Source: Cyclobacterium lianum
GTDB taxonomy: Bacteria > Bacteroidota > Bacteroidia > Cytophagales > Cyclobacteriaceae
Reading direction: 5' to 3'
Assembly (NCBI RefSeq): GCF_900143075.1
Contig: NZ_FRCY01000008.1
Location: forward strand, 1 to 64,000
DNA length: 64,000 nt
This document shows, piece by piece, positions 9,043 to 18,030 of the stretch (within the stretch, counting starts at the first letter, position 1; every line of letters begins with the position of its first letter). The notes under the pieces are model-generated. The model did no database searches, had not been told where the DNA came from, and worked only from the letters and a program-made list of their open reading frames with translations. A program made the position numbers and the translations under genes.

Positions 9043-9903
9043 ATGGAAACAACAGATAATTTTGACAACATGGTACTCGGAAGGGTTGTGCATCGTTTAT
9101 TGTTCTTTTTTACCATTTTTTTTCTAATCACAAATTCTTCAAAAACAACCGCACAGACGTCCTCGCAGGGATCTTCGATTACCTCAAACCTTATCAATAT
9201 TGAAGCTCCGGCAAGCGAAACCTTCCGCTATCAGGCCACGCTTAAAAATGGCGCGGGAAGTGCCCAAGTTTTCCAGTTAAGTGCAGATGTTCCCGAAGGC
9301 TGGCGGTTGGTATTCAAGGCCAGAGGTAGTCAGGTCACTTCCATTAATGTTGAGCCGGACAGGACAGAAAGCATCAGTATTGAGATCAAGCCCGCTTATG
9401 GGGCAGAGCCGGCCCAATATCCCTTTACCGTGCACGCTATATCAGACCGTGAGTCGCTGCAGCTAGCATTGGAGGCAGTAGTGGAAGGATCCTATGAGAT
9501 GGAGCTAACCACGCCTTCGGGACTATTGAGTGGAGAAATTACAGAGGGCAAAAAAGCTGAGATCACCCTAAGGGTGAAAAATACGGGTTCCCTCGCCTTG
9601 AATGAAATCACCCTTTCCGCCCAGACACCCTCCAGGTGGGAAGCTACTTTTTCTCCATCAGAAATCGCCCAATTGGATCCGGGAGAGACGGTTGATCTGA
9701 TTGCTACAGTCACCGTTCCGGAAAAAACGCTGGCCGGTGATTATGTAACCAAATTTACTGCTAAGAATACGTCGGGTAATAGTACTGCAACCTACCGGAT
9801 GACAGTAAAAACGTCGGTGTTGTCCGGCTGGGTTGGAATTCTGGTAATTTTAATCGCCATAGGCTTTGTGTTTTACCTCATCCGAAAATTTGGTAGAAGA
9901 TAG
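9043..9903 (+). CDS. NEW3-domain membrane-anchored protein of an ABC transporter operon
   Basis: Up to 286 residues from ATG 9043; the ATG at 9070 (MVLGRVVHRL) would also leave a good signal sequence. After a signal peptide (LLFFFTIFFLITNSS, ending near TTAQ) come two immunoglobulin-like NEW3/NPCBM-associated domains (~45-140 and ~150-255, visible as 'VPEGWRLVFKARG' and 'PSRWEATFSPSEIAQLDPGE'). A single C-terminal membrane helix (GWVGILVILIAIGFVFYLI) and a basic tail RKFGRR follow. It is thus an extracytoplasmic domain held in the inner membrane. It is immediately followed by an ABC ATPase and a permease; such trios are known in Bacteria and Archaea but the cargo is undefined. Confidence 0.8.
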   Translation: METTDNFDNMVLGRVVHRLLFFFTIFFLITNSSKTTAQTSSQGSSITSNLINIEAPASETFRYQATLKNGAGSAQVFQLSADVPEGWRLVFKARGSQVTSINVEPDRTESISIEIKPAYGAEPAQYPFTVHAISDRESLQLALEAVVEGSYEMELTTPSGLLSGEITEGKKAEITLRVKNTGSLALNEITLSAQTPSRWEATFSPSEIAQLDPGETVDLIATVTVPEKTLAGDYVTKFTAKNTSGNSTATYRMTVKTSVLSGWVGILVILIAIGFVFYLIRKFGRR

Positions 9904-9910
9904 TCATATT

Positions 9911-10867
9911 ATGGATAACCCAATCATACAGTTGAGACACCTTACAAAACACTATGGTGATTTTAAAGCAGTAAAGGGATTGGATCTTACCATCAACAAG
10001 GGAGAGATTTTCGGTTTGCTGGGGCCTAACGGAGCCGGCAAGACCACTACCATCCTCATGATGATGGGGCTGACAGAGCCTACTTCCGGCACTGCACAGG
10101 TTTGCGGGTTTGATGCCAGCAGGGATCCGATATCCGTAAAAAGGCTGGTGGGCTATATGCCGGACAGCGTTGGCTTCTACGACAACATGACGGCCCTGGA
10201 AAACCTCATGTATATCGGAGAGCTAAACGGGATTCCGCGGGCAGAAGTAGAAAATCGTGCCCTCACCACAATGGATTTGGTGGGGCTGCAGGGAGATGCC
10301 ATACACAAAAAAACATCAGCGTATTCCAGAGGAATGAAGCAGCGCCTCGGTCTTGCTGAAGTGCTGATCAAAGAACCAAAAGTTATCGTTTTGGACGAGC
10401 CCACGCTGGGGATAGATCCCAGTGGTGTCAGGGAATTTCTCAGCCTTATTATGCGCCTGAGCCGGGAAAAAGGACTTACCGTATTGCTTTCTTCCCACCA
10501 TCTGCATCAGGTACAGCAGGTATGTGACCGTGTTGGGATTTTTGTCAATGGAGAATTGCTGGTTGAGGGTGATATCAATAGCCTTTCCAGCCAGCTTTTT
10601 GCAGAAAAATCTTACGAGATTCATGTCAGCCTGGAAGAGACCATCAGCCTTCCCTGGAAAGACGAGACGGAGATGCTTCAAATGCCTTCAGTGCAGTCTG
10701 TTTCCGCAGTAGACCAAAGGATAGCAATTTCCTGCAAGGTAGACGTGACACCAGATGTAGTACGGTTTTTTGTACACAGAGGATATGGGGTGACCGGCGT
10801 CCAGAAGAAAGAGTATGGTTTGGAGGATATCTACCAGAAGTATTTTGAAGACAGTAAGTTCAATTGA
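9911..10867 (+). CDS. ABC transporter ATP-binding protein
   Basis: 318 residues from ATG 9911. The longer frame beginning at 9866 would overlap the previous gene, and the ATG at 9911 opens directly into the conserved domain (MDNPIIQLRHLTKHYGDFKAV). Walker A GPNGAGKTT is at 38-46, the ABC signature reads YSRGMKQRLG, and Walker B is VIVLDEPTLGIDP, followed by the switch histidine in LLSSHHLHQV. The C-terminal ~80 residues form a regulatory extension typical of ABC-2 (DrrA/CcmA/NosF-like) exporters. It pairs with the permease starting 13 bp downstream. Confidence 0.95.
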   Translation: MDNPIIQLRHLTKHYGDFKAVKGLDLTINKGEIFGLLGPNGAGKTTTILMMMGLTEPTSGTAQVCGFDASRDPISVKRLVGYMPDSVGFYDNMTALENLMYIGELNGIPRAEVENRALTTMDLVGLQGDAIHKKTSAYSRGMKQRLGLAEVLIKEPKVIVLDEPTLGIDPSGVREFLSLIMRLSREKGLTVLLSSHHLHQVQQVCDRVGIFVNGELLVEGDINSLSSQLFAEKSYEIHVSLEETISLPWKDETEMLQMPSVQSVSAVDQRIAISCKVDVTPDVVRFFVHRGYGVTGVQKKEYGLEDIYQKYFEDSKFN

Positions 10868-10880
10868 AAAGTAGAGAATA

Positions 10881-11885
10881 ATGAAAGCAATCATAGATTC
10901 TTTAAAAAGTCATTCGTCTACCAGTTCAGGCGTCCAGCCCCACCCCTTTTGGGTGATGGTGAGAAAGGAAATAGCCGATCATATTCGCAGTTGGCGTTTT
11001 CTGGTCTTGTTGGTGCTTGTAGTGCTTACATTTTGGGGAACTACCTCAGTGTCCATGGCCAACCTCAGACAGGTGGTGGGCAATGCCAATGACCCGGACA
11101 GTTTGTTTCTTTACCTCAAGCTTTTGACTACCACGGAAGGATCCCTGCCTCCATTTCATGTATTTCTCAGTTTTCTCGGTCCGCTTCTGGGTATCAGTCT
11201 CGGTTTCGATGCGGTCAATTCCGAGCAACAAAACGGAACTCTGACCCGCATCATGGCCCAACCGGTTTTCCGCGACAATTTGCTACTTTCCAAATTTGTC
11301 AGCGCGTTGACATTAGTAGGTAGTTTGTTGTTATCGCTCTCTTTATTGATGATTGGGGGAGGAATCCTTATCACAGGTGTATTGATCGAGGTAGAGGAGC
11401 TGATCAGGATACTCGGTTTTACTTTCCTTTGTACCATATACGTTGGATTTTGGCTAGGCTTATCTATCTTGCTATCGATACTGTTCAGGCAAGGCGCTAC
11501 CTCCGCGCTCACAGCGATAGGGATATGGTTGTTTTTTACTGTATTCTACCAAATCATTGTCAATCTGGTGGCAGAAGCGCTTGTTCCTGCAGAAAGTGCT
11601 TTGTCTCAGCAAGCAATACTGCGCTACAATGAATTATTATTGAATTTGCTGCGACTAGCCCCCAGCCAGCTCTATACTGATGCCACTACCACCTTGCTGA
11701 TGCCCTCTGTCAGGAGCCTTGGACCCATCACAATGGAGCAAATGGCAGGAGCCATACCCTCTCCACTTCCCTTAAAGGAAAGCCTGATGATCGTATGGCC
11801 ACAGCTAAGTGGCCTGATAGCAGCTACTGTGCTTTGTTTTGCCTTGTCCTATTACCTGTTTATGAGAAGGGAAATACGCAGTTAA
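10881..11885 (+). CDS. ABC-2 type transporter permease
   Basis: 334 residues with six hydrophobic segments: FLVLLVLVVLTFWGTTSVSM (~38-57), one near LSFLGPLLGISLGF, then segments at 'LTLVGSLLLSLSLLMIGGGIL', 'ILGFTFLCTIYVGFWLGLSILLSIL', 'LTAIGIWLFFTVFYQIIVNL', and the C-terminal 'LSGLIAATVLCFALSYYLF'. The EQQNGTLTRIMAQPVFRDNLLLSK stretch after the second segment is typical of NosY/ABC-2 permeases. Last gene of the NEW3-ATPase-permease operon. Substrate unknown. Confidence 0.92.
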   Translation: MKAIIDSLKSHSSTSSGVQPHPFWVMVRKEIADHIRSWRFLVLLVLVVLTFWGTTSVSMANLRQVVGNANDPDSLFLYLKLLTTTEGSLPPFHVFLSFLGPLLGISLGFDAVNSEQQNGTLTRIMAQPVFRDNLLLSKFVSALTLVGSLLLSLSLLMIGGGILITGVLIEVEELIRILGFTFLCTIYVGFWLGLSILLSILFRQGATSALTAIGIWLFFTVFYQIIVNLVAEALVPAESALSQQAILRYNELLLNLLRLAPSQLYTDATTTLLMPSVRSLGPITMEQMAGAIPSPLPLKESLMIVWPQLSGLIAATVLCFALSYYLFMRREIRS

Positions 11886-12065
11886 ACGCTGGTAAGTTAG
11901 ACGGATCTTTACCCGGGTTTTTGTGATTTTTGTTGCGGCTGATTTCGCTGCTTGCCTGCATTGTTGAATTTACTGTGGATTGAAAGGGGTATTGCGGAAT
12001 TCGATTTCCGGATTTAGGATAATTATTGTATTTTGACTTTTCGATCAAAAACGATGCAATGATTT

Positions 12066-13349
12066 ATGGACCATGCTAACCCGAATAGCCGGAGAAATTT
12101 TGTCAGGGATAGTTTGATTGCAGGTATAAGCCTTTCCGGAATCGCTCCCCTTACACTTTTGGCAGACAGGCTAAGCGCCGCTCCAGGGCAGGAGATCTTG
12201 AATTTTAGCCTAAAACTACAGGTTCCGACACGCTTGTTCGATGGCGAAAAATGCTGGGTGCATCCCAGGGCGGGAATTGTGCCGGGAGCCGGAAAGGGAG
12301 AATTACCACGCGTGGTGATGACCATGAATACTTTAGACCTGTCGGGGAGCGATGTCTTTAAAGGCATGTATGGAATGCATTCGGATGATGGAGGGGGCAA
12401 TTGGACTGTGCCGGAAGCCCTGCCTCCGCTTGCCCCCAGGTACGAAAAAGTGGAGAACGAAGAACGACCGGTGGCCGCAAGTGATTTCTGGCCTGCATTG
12501 CATAGGGAAAGCAAAAGCCTCCTGGGCACCGGGCATACTATCGTGTATACTGCCGACTGGAAAGTAGCTCATCCCAGGCCCCGGCACACAGCCTACTCAG
12601 TGTATGATGTCCGAAAAAATCAATGGTCAAAATGGGAAAAACTGGATATGGGAAACCATCGGAAGTTTCAAAATGCAGGGGCAGGCTGTGTGCAACGCTG
12701 GGATGAGGCAGATGGGAATATTCTTTTGCCCATTTATTTTATGCCCCCAGGCAGCAATTCACAGGTAACGGTGACCCGTTGTGCCTACGACGGGAAGAAG
12801 CTTCGATTTCTGGAGCAGGGCAATGACCTGTCCATTGACGATGAAAGCAGGGGACTACATGAGCCCTCCCTGACACGGTTTCAGGGAAAATACTACCTGA
12901 CCATTCGCAATGACAACCAGGGTTTTGTTACTCAAAGTGAGGATGGCCTGCAATATGCCCCTATTCAATCCTGGAAATTTGATGACGGTACGGATCTGGG
13001 TAATTACAATACCCAGCAACATTGGGTGACACACAGTGAAGGGCTTTACCTGGTTTATACCCGTCGTGGCGCAGGCAATGACCATGTATTTCGCCACCGG
13101 GCGCCGCTCTTTATGGCAAAAGTCCATCCGGATAGATTGTATGTCATCAGGGATACCGAGAGGATTCTTGTACCGGAAAGGGGAGCCCGTTTAGGTAATT
13201 TCGGGGTCACAATGATTAGCCCGGACGAAACCTGGGTGACCGTATCAGAATGGATGCAACCCGAAGGCGCAGAGAAATATGGAAGCGATGGTAGTGTATA
13301 TGTTGCCAAAATTCGCTGGAGCCAGCCGAACGGCTTATTTAGCGGGTAA
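12066..13349 (+). CDS. Tat-exported sialidase/BNR-repeat family protein
   Basis: 427 residues. The N-terminus carries a twin-arginine signal (RRNFV followed by a hydrophobic run to about residue 40). The mature part is a six-bladed sialidase-type propeller: an exact Asp-box SxDxGxxW is seen as SDDGGGNW near 106, a second degenerate one near VTQSEDGLQY, and 'HEPSLTRFQGKYYLTIRND' is typical of sialidase-superfamily hydrolases. The precise enzyme (sialidase, rhamnosidase-like or non-catalytic) cannot be assigned. It stands alone, with 180 bp upstream after the ABC permease gene, and its product should be periplasmic or outer-membrane associated. Confidence 0.8.
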   Translation: MDHANPNSRRNFVRDSLIAGISLSGIAPLTLLADRLSAAPGQEILNFSLKLQVPTRLFDGEKCWVHPRAGIVPGAGKGELPRVVMTMNTLDLSGSDVFKGMYGMHSDDGGGNWTVPEALPPLAPRYEKVENEERPVAASDFWPALHRESKSLLGTGHTIVYTADWKVAHPRPRHTAYSVYDVRKNQWSKWEKLDMGNHRKFQNAGAGCVQRWDEADGNILLPIYFMPPGSNSQVTVTRCAYDGKKLRFLEQGNDLSIDDESRGLHEPSLTRFQGKYYLTIRNDNQGFVTQSEDGLQYAPIQSWKFDDGTDLGNYNTQQHWVTHSEGLYLVYTRRGAGNDHVFRHRAPLFMAKVHPDRLYVIRDTERILVPERGARLGNFGVTMISPDETWVTVSEWMQPEGAEKYGSDGSVYVAKIRWSQPNGLFSG

Positions 13350-13419
13350 ATTTTGAAGACGATTAGTACTTTTCTACCTTTCGCGATATGCTTAAAAAAA
13401 ATACAAAGCCCTGGTAATA

Positions 13420-13890
13420 ATGGAAAAAATCACCCTTCCCGGCTTCCAATTAATTGGTCTCAGACTTGCCGCAAAGACCAGCAACGAAAATGGACAATCT
13501 ATGTTAGATTGTGGCCATTTATGGCAGGAATTTGAAAGGGGACAATATTTCAAAAAAATTCCGAACAAAATTGACAATAACATTTATGCCGTTTATTATG
13601 AGTACGAAGGGGACCATTCCGAACCCTTCAGCTATTTTATTGGCTGTAAGATAAGACCACAGTCAGGAGATTTGTCCGGTCTCCATATGCTGAACATGCC
13701 TACACAGCGATATTGTAAAATCACAGCAAAGGGAAAGATGCCTGATTGTATGTCAGCTTCCTGGCGAAAAATCTGGGATTCTAAGATGAACCGGACATTT
13801 GGTTTTGATTTTGAAGTGTACGGGGAAAAAAGCCAAAACCGGGATGACACTGAAGTGGATATATATGTGTCGGTCAGCGATCATGAGTAG
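13420..13890 (+). CDS. GyrI-like / effector-binding domain protein
   Basis: 156 residues with no DNA-binding part. Its strands match the GyrI-like (AraC/BmrR effector-binding, SOUL-related) small-molecule domain: a start like 'LPGFQLIGLRLAAKTSN', a central 'YAVYYEYEGDHSEPFSYFIGCKI', and the closing 'FDFEVYGEKSQNRDDTEVDIYVSV'. Stand-alone members bind drugs or other hydrophobic ligands, or inhibit gyrase (family knowledge). The gene is monocistronic, between the sialidase-like gene and the aldolase operon. Function here unknown. Confidence 0.78.
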   Translation: MEKITLPGFQLIGLRLAAKTSNENGQSMLDCGHLWQEFERGQYFKKIPNKIDNNIYAVYYEYEGDHSEPFSYFIGCKIRPQSGDLSGLHMLNMPTQRYCKITAKGKMPDCMSASWRKIWDSKMNRTFGFDFEVYGEKSQNRDDTEVDIYVSVSDHE

Positions 13891-14057
13891 TTAGATGAAG
13901 CACTTGAGGATTGGTTTATTATTCGGTACAACGAGGCAACCTGGTGTTCAGGTAGGATCCTGGTACTCCTCGGGTTGAAAAAAAGTACCAGCTTTACAAA
14001 TAAAAGTAATAGTCAGGACCTGCTACCTGTCTTACATTTGAAGAAGAAGGAAACAAT

Positions 14058-14873
14058 ATGACTGTATCCATGAGACCCAGCCTGGTGCTGCAAAAATTGC
14101 GCTCTGGGGAAAATGTGGCCTGTTTTAAAGTGAACCTTGCCGATCCACGGGCGGTGGAAATAGCAGCCTTGTCAGGCTTTGACTGCATTTGGCTGGACCA
14201 GGAGCATATAGGGCAGGACTGGTCCATCCTTGCCGCTCAAATATGGGCCGCCAAATCACAAAATAAAGATACGCTGGTAAGGGTGAGCAGGGGAAGTTAC
14301 AGCGATTATGTGAAGCCTCTCGAACTGGATGCCACTGGTATTATGGTCCCTCATGTGATGCATGCAGCAGATGCCAGAAAGGTAGTAGAGATGACCCGTT
14401 TCCATCCAGAGGGAATGCGGGCCATTGATGGGGGCAATGCCGATGGGGCATATACTGCAGCCGATTTCAGACAATACCTGAAAGATGCCAATCGGCAACG
14501 GTTCGTAATCCTTCAGATAGAAGATCCGGAGGCCCTGGAAGGGTTGGAAGATATAGCCCGGCTGGAAGGGTACGATATGCTCTTTTTCGGACCGGGAGAT
14601 TTCAGTCAGGCCATTGGTGCCCCCGGAGAAATGAACCACCCAGAGATCACAGCAGCAAGGGAAAAGGTAGTACGCTTGGCAAAAAAACACAGAAAATTTG
14701 CCGGTACCACCGGAACACCGGATAAGGTTTCGATTTACCAGACGATGGGGTATCAGTTTATCAGCATCGGGGCAGATGTGATTTCCCTGACCCAATACTG
14801 CAGGCAACTGATGGCCGATTTCAATACTACAGATCCAAAAAATAGTTCCTCCGGGCATTATTACAAGTCATGA
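14058..14873 (+). CDS. HpcH/HpaI family aldolase (class II, pyruvate-type)
   Basis: 271 residues, a TIM-barrel aldolase of the HpcH/HpaI/citrate-lyase-beta family. Motifs in order: a substrate-loop start (LRSGENVACFKVNLADPRAVEIAA), the catalytic-base region FDCIWLDQEH at ~44-53, LVRVSRG with the pyruvate-binding arginine, GIMVPHV, the metal-ligand strand FVILQIEDPEALE, and MLFFGPGDFSQAIG, which carries the second acidic ligand. These enzymes cleave 4-hydroxy-2-oxo acids to pyruvate and an aldehyde. It is the first gene of a seven-gene catabolic operon ending at 20526. The true substrate is not readable from sequence. Confidence 0.9.
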   Translation: MTVSMRPSLVLQKLRSGENVACFKVNLADPRAVEIAALSGFDCIWLDQEHIGQDWSILAAQIWAAKSQNKDTLVRVSRGSYSDYVKPLELDATGIMVPHVMHAADARKVVEMTRFHPEGMRAIDGGNADGAYTAADFRQYLKDANRQRFVILQIEDPEALEGLEDIARLEGYDMLFFGPGDFSQAIGAPGEMNHPEITAAREKVVRLAKKHRKFAGTTGTPDKVSIYQTMGYQFISIGADVISLTQYCRQLMADFNTTDPKNSSSGHYYKS

Positions 14874-14954
14874 AATTGGGCTGCCAGTGATGGATATGCA
14901 TGAGAGTTTTCTATATGGTAGGCGTGCAGGCCGTTGAATAAAAAATACATACTT

Positions 14955-15905
14955 ATGAACCAAAGGTCCTTGGGAAATACAGGTATTGATGTATCTGAGA
15001 TCGCCTTCGGAGGAGTGGAAATTGGGCTCCCTTACGGACCCGGCATTCGAAGCCAAAAGGACATGATGCAGGAAGAGGAGGCAGTCGGCCTTCTCCGGCA
15101 TGCACTCGATAAGGGGATCAATTTCTTTGACACGGCCAGGATGTATGGCAGGAGCGAACGTCTGATGGGAAAGGCCTTTGTGGATATTCGGGAGAAAGTC
15201 ATCCTGTGTTCCAAATGCCAACATCTGCGGGATTCTTCAGGGCAATTGCCAACTCCTTCCAGGTTGACTGCATTGATCCACCGATCTCTTGAGGAAAGTC
15301 TTGGTGCTTTGGGTACCGATTACCTGGATGTATGGATGCTGCACCAGGCGGATCTGGAGATCCTGCGGCACGAAACCGTATGCAGGGTTTTTCAGGATAT
15401 CCAAAAAGCAGGTAAGGTAAGGGTAATCGGCGCGTCTACTTACACTGTGCCGGAGTCTGAAACGGCTATCCGTTCAGGGGTCTGGCAGGTAGTGCAATTG
15501 CCATTCAACCTGCTGGACCAAAGGCAAGCTGTGGTTTTTGACCTGGCAGCCGAAAAAGGAGTGGGTCTGGTGGTCAGGTCGGTCCTGCTCCGTGGCATGT
15601 TGACCGATCGGGGCCGACACCTGAAGGCGCCGCTGAATAAAATCGAAAGCCATATTGCCCGATACAGGGATCTGGCTGGGAATAATCATATAGATTTACC
15701 TGAATATGCCACCCGCTTTGTCCTGGCCCAGGCCCAGGTTTCTGCCGTATTGCTGGGAATAGACAGACTGGAATATCTGGACGTAGCAGTTGAGACTGCT
15801 GCGAAAGGATTGATCCCGGAAGCACTGCTCCGCGGTGCACGGCCTTTTCCCGATCCGGAGTTTATCGATATTCCTCATTGGGACCGGATGGGTTGGTTGG
15901 ATTGA
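14955..15905 (+). CDS. Aldo/keto reductase
   Basis: 316 residues from ATG 14955, chosen over an upstream TTG at 14934 because it opens directly into MNQRSLGNTGIDVSEIAFGG, the normal family N-terminus. The catalytic tetrad is complete: Asp59, Tyr64, Lys87 and His130 (FFDTARMYG, VILCSKCQH, VWMLHQAD). The C-terminal part (VSAVLLGIDRLEYLDVAVE) matches the NADPH-binding end of the family. It probably reduces an aldehyde or ketone, or oxidises a sugar alcohol, in the pathway encoded by its neighbours. Confidence 0.92.
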   Translation: MNQRSLGNTGIDVSEIAFGGVEIGLPYGPGIRSQKDMMQEEEAVGLLRHALDKGINFFDTARMYGRSERLMGKAFVDIREKVILCSKCQHLRDSSGQLPTPSRLTALIHRSLEESLGALGTDYLDVWMLHQADLEILRHETVCRVFQDIQKAGKVRVIGASTYTVPESETAIRSGVWQVVQLPFNLLDQRQAVVFDLAAEKGVGLVVRSVLLRGMLTDRGRHLKAPLNKIESHIARYRDLAGNNHIDLPEYATRFVLAQAQVSAVLLGIDRLEYLDVAVETAAKGLIPEALLRGARPFPDPEFIDIPHWDRMGWLD

Positions 15906-15926
15906 TAACTATTCTAAAATAATATA

Positions 15927-16847
15927 ATGTTGGATATTGGCATCATTGGCATGAGCCCGGGAAATGCACATCCCTATTCCTGGTCGGCAATCATTAACGG
16001 CAGATTTGATCCGAAGCGCATTGGTGCAGCAGGCTATCCGGCAGTCGGAGATTATCTACAGGCAAATAAAGATACCCTGGGGATTCCCGGTGCCAGGATA
16101 AGTCATGTTTGGACTCAGAAACGGGAAGTCAGTGAGGACATTGCCAGACATTCGGGCATTGATCATGTGGTGGATAGTTTGCCAGCTATGATTGGGAAAG
16201 TGGATGCGGTAATTTTGGCCAGAGACGATCCGGAAAAACATGTGGAAATGGCCAAACCGTTTTTGAATGAGGGTATCCCCATATTTGTGGACAAGCCCCT
16301 GGCTTTCAGCAATGCTGATTTACAATACTTTAAAGACCAGGTACATGCAGGTAAATTCTTAATGTCATGTTCATCCATGCGGTATGCGCATGAGTGCCGG
16401 ACCCTCAAAACTGAAATGAAGTCCATGGGCACCCTGCAGCTTGTTACTGCGGTAGGTAAAAAAGACTGGAAAAAATATGGCGTACACCTGCTGGAAGCCC
16501 TTTTTTCCAGTCTGGATGATCCTGATCCGCTTTGGGTACAGCATGTTGGGGAAGAAAATAAAGATATTGTAGTGCTGGGTTTTCCTCAGGGCATACAGGC
16601 AACGATTCACCTGTTCAGAGATATCAGTAGCACGTTCCAAATGTCTTTCTTTGGATCTGAGGGGTGGAGAATGGCAGAGATTAAGAATTCCTATTCCATG
16701 TTTAGGGAAAACCTGATCGAATTCGTCAGGTCAGTAGAGGCAGGCAAACCCCGGTTGGAATTTAAAAAGACAGTGTCCATCATACGTGCGCTCTTAGGGG
16801 CACAGGAAAGTTTTGAAAACGGAGGTAAAAGGATTTCATTGAAATGA
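15927..16847 (+). CDS. Gfo/Idh/MocA family oxidoreductase
   Basis: 306 residues. The N-terminal NAD(P)-binding region starts MLDIGIIGMSPGNAHPYSW, and the catalytic motif usually written EKP appears as VDKPLAF at ~113-119. The C-terminal alpha/beta domain is shorter than usual (family ~330-390). The sequence after the first strand (SPGNAHPYSWSAIING) is characteristic of a subgroup found in Bacteroidota and Planctomycetota catabolic clusters. It lies 21 bp after the aldo/keto reductase and 1 bp before the SDR gene, so it is co-transcribed. A sugar or polyol dehydrogenase role is inferred. Confidence 0.88.
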   Translation: MLDIGIIGMSPGNAHPYSWSAIINGRFDPKRIGAAGYPAVGDYLQANKDTLGIPGARISHVWTQKREVSEDIARHSGIDHVVDSLPAMIGKVDAVILARDDPEKHVEMAKPFLNEGIPIFVDKPLAFSNADLQYFKDQVHAGKFLMSCSSMRYAHECRTLKTEMKSMGTLQLVTAVGKKDWKKYGVHLLEALFSSLDDPDPLWVQHVGEENKDIVVLGFPQGIQATIHLFRDISSTFQMSFFGSEGWRMAEIKNSYSMFRENLIEFVRSVEAGKPRLEFKKTVSIIRALLGAQESFENGGKRISLK

Positions 16848-16848
16848 C

Positions 16849-17625
16849 ATGCATATCAAAAATTTATTTAGCTTAAAAGACAAGGTCGTAGTGGTAACGG
16901 GCGGGTCCGGCCTTTACGGAAAATGCCTGGTGGAAGGACTGGCGGAGGCTGAAGGTACAGTGATCACCACCTCCAGGAATATGGAATCGGCCAGGCGCAC
17001 GGCAGCCGAATTTCAGGAAAGGGGATTGGACGTTCACCCAATGGCTGTGGATCAGGGTGACCGCGACTCTGTCCGGGCTTTTAAGAAGGAGCTTTCGAAA
17101 GCCTTTGGAGCCTTGCATGTATTTGTAAACAATGCCGTTTCACGACCCATGCAGGGGTATCGTGCTCCCATCAGAGAATTTGACGAATCCATGCGCGTCA
17201 ATGCCACGGGAATGATGGATCTTGTCCGGGAGATGATTGATTTGATCGTAGAAAGCGGCGGCGGATCCGTCATCAGTATAAGTTCTATGATGGGCATGAA
17301 AGGCCCTGACCTGTCCAACTATGAGGGAACGAATATGGGCGATTTACCACCGGATTATTTTTTTCACAATGCCGGCCTGATCAATCTGAGCCGCTACCTG
17401 GCCAAAATGCACGCTGGCAAAAACATCCGCTTTAACTGCATTTCTCCCGGCGGCTTGTTCAACCATCAACCAAAGCCCTTTCTGGACAATTATTGTAAAA
17501 AAGTTCCCCTGGGAAGGATGGCCAATAATGATGATATCAAAGGCTTGGCCGTATTGTTGGCATCCGATGCAGGGGCGTATATTAATGGAGAAAACATCCT
17601 GATGGATGGAGGACTCAATGCATAA
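16849..17625 (+). CDS. Short-chain dehydrogenase/reductase with altered active site
   Basis: 258 residues, a classical SDR. The cofactor motif TGGSGLYG is at 17-24, NNAVS at 94-98, a serine-rich VISISSMMG at 141-149, and Tyr170. Where the family has YxxxK, this protein has Y-F-F-H-N, so the catalytic lysine is replaced by Asn174, although the flanking AGLINLSRYLA aligns perfectly. The end (LASDAGAYINGENILMDGG) is normal. The nearest functional type is gluconate 5-dehydrogenase or similar sugar-acid reductases. Either the activity is changed or the residue change is recent. Start ATG immediately after the previous stop. Confidence 0.9.
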   Translation: MHIKNLFSLKDKVVVVTGGSGLYGKCLVEGLAEAEGTVITTSRNMESARRTAAEFQERGLDVHPMAVDQGDRDSVRAFKKELSKAFGALHVFVNNAVSRPMQGYRAPIREFDESMRVNATGMMDLVREMIDLIVESGGGSVISISSMMGMKGPDLSNYEGTNMGDLPPDYFFHNAGLINLSRYLAKMHAGKNIRFNCISPGGLFNHQPKPFLDNYCKKVPLGRMANNDDIKGLAVLLASDAGAYINGENILMDGGLNA

Positions 17626-17634
17626 ACAAAATAA

Positions 17635-18030
17635 ATGACCATGAAAAAAATTATTCATCCGAAACGGGATCAGGGTTTCGATACCGGAGCTTACTCAGAC
17701 GCTATTTTGGTAGACGGTTTTCTATTTGTCAGTGGCCAGGCATCTGTGGATTTTGAAACCTCACAATTCAAGTTGGGTACCATTGAGGAGGAAACCAACC
17801 AGACTTTGAATAACATTAAGGCCATCGTAGAAGCTGCCGGAGGAAGTATGGAACACATCGTCAAGTGTACCGTACATCTGGCCGATATCAGTGAATTTGA
17901 CCGGTACAACAAGGTGTATGCCGGTTATTTTAAAGATACCAAACCTGCACGTATAACTGTACAATCTGTCCTCGCCGAGGGCCTGAAGGTGGAAATAGAT
18001 TGCATCGCCAAAATTCCAGCTAGCTCATGA
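17635..18030 (+). CDS. RidA/YjgF family protein (imine/enamine deaminase)
   Basis: 131 residues. The family pattern is clear: YSDAILVDGFLFVSGQ near the start, TNQTLNNIKAIVEAAGGS in the centre and the substrate-binding Arg in KPARITVQS. RidA proteins hydrolyse reactive enamines and imines that arise from PLP enzymes or amine oxidation. Its presence in the operon argues that the degraded compound contains nitrogen (inference). The ATG at 17641 is an alternative start. Its stop overlaps the ATG of the dipeptidase gene by four bases (ATGA). Confidence 0.92.
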   Translation: MTMKKIIHPKRDQGFDTGAYSDAILVDGFLFVSGQASVDFETSQFKLGTIEEETNQTLNNIKAIVEAAGGSMEHIVKCTVHLADISEFDRYNKVYAGYFKDTKPARITVQSVLAEGLKVEIDCIAKIPASS

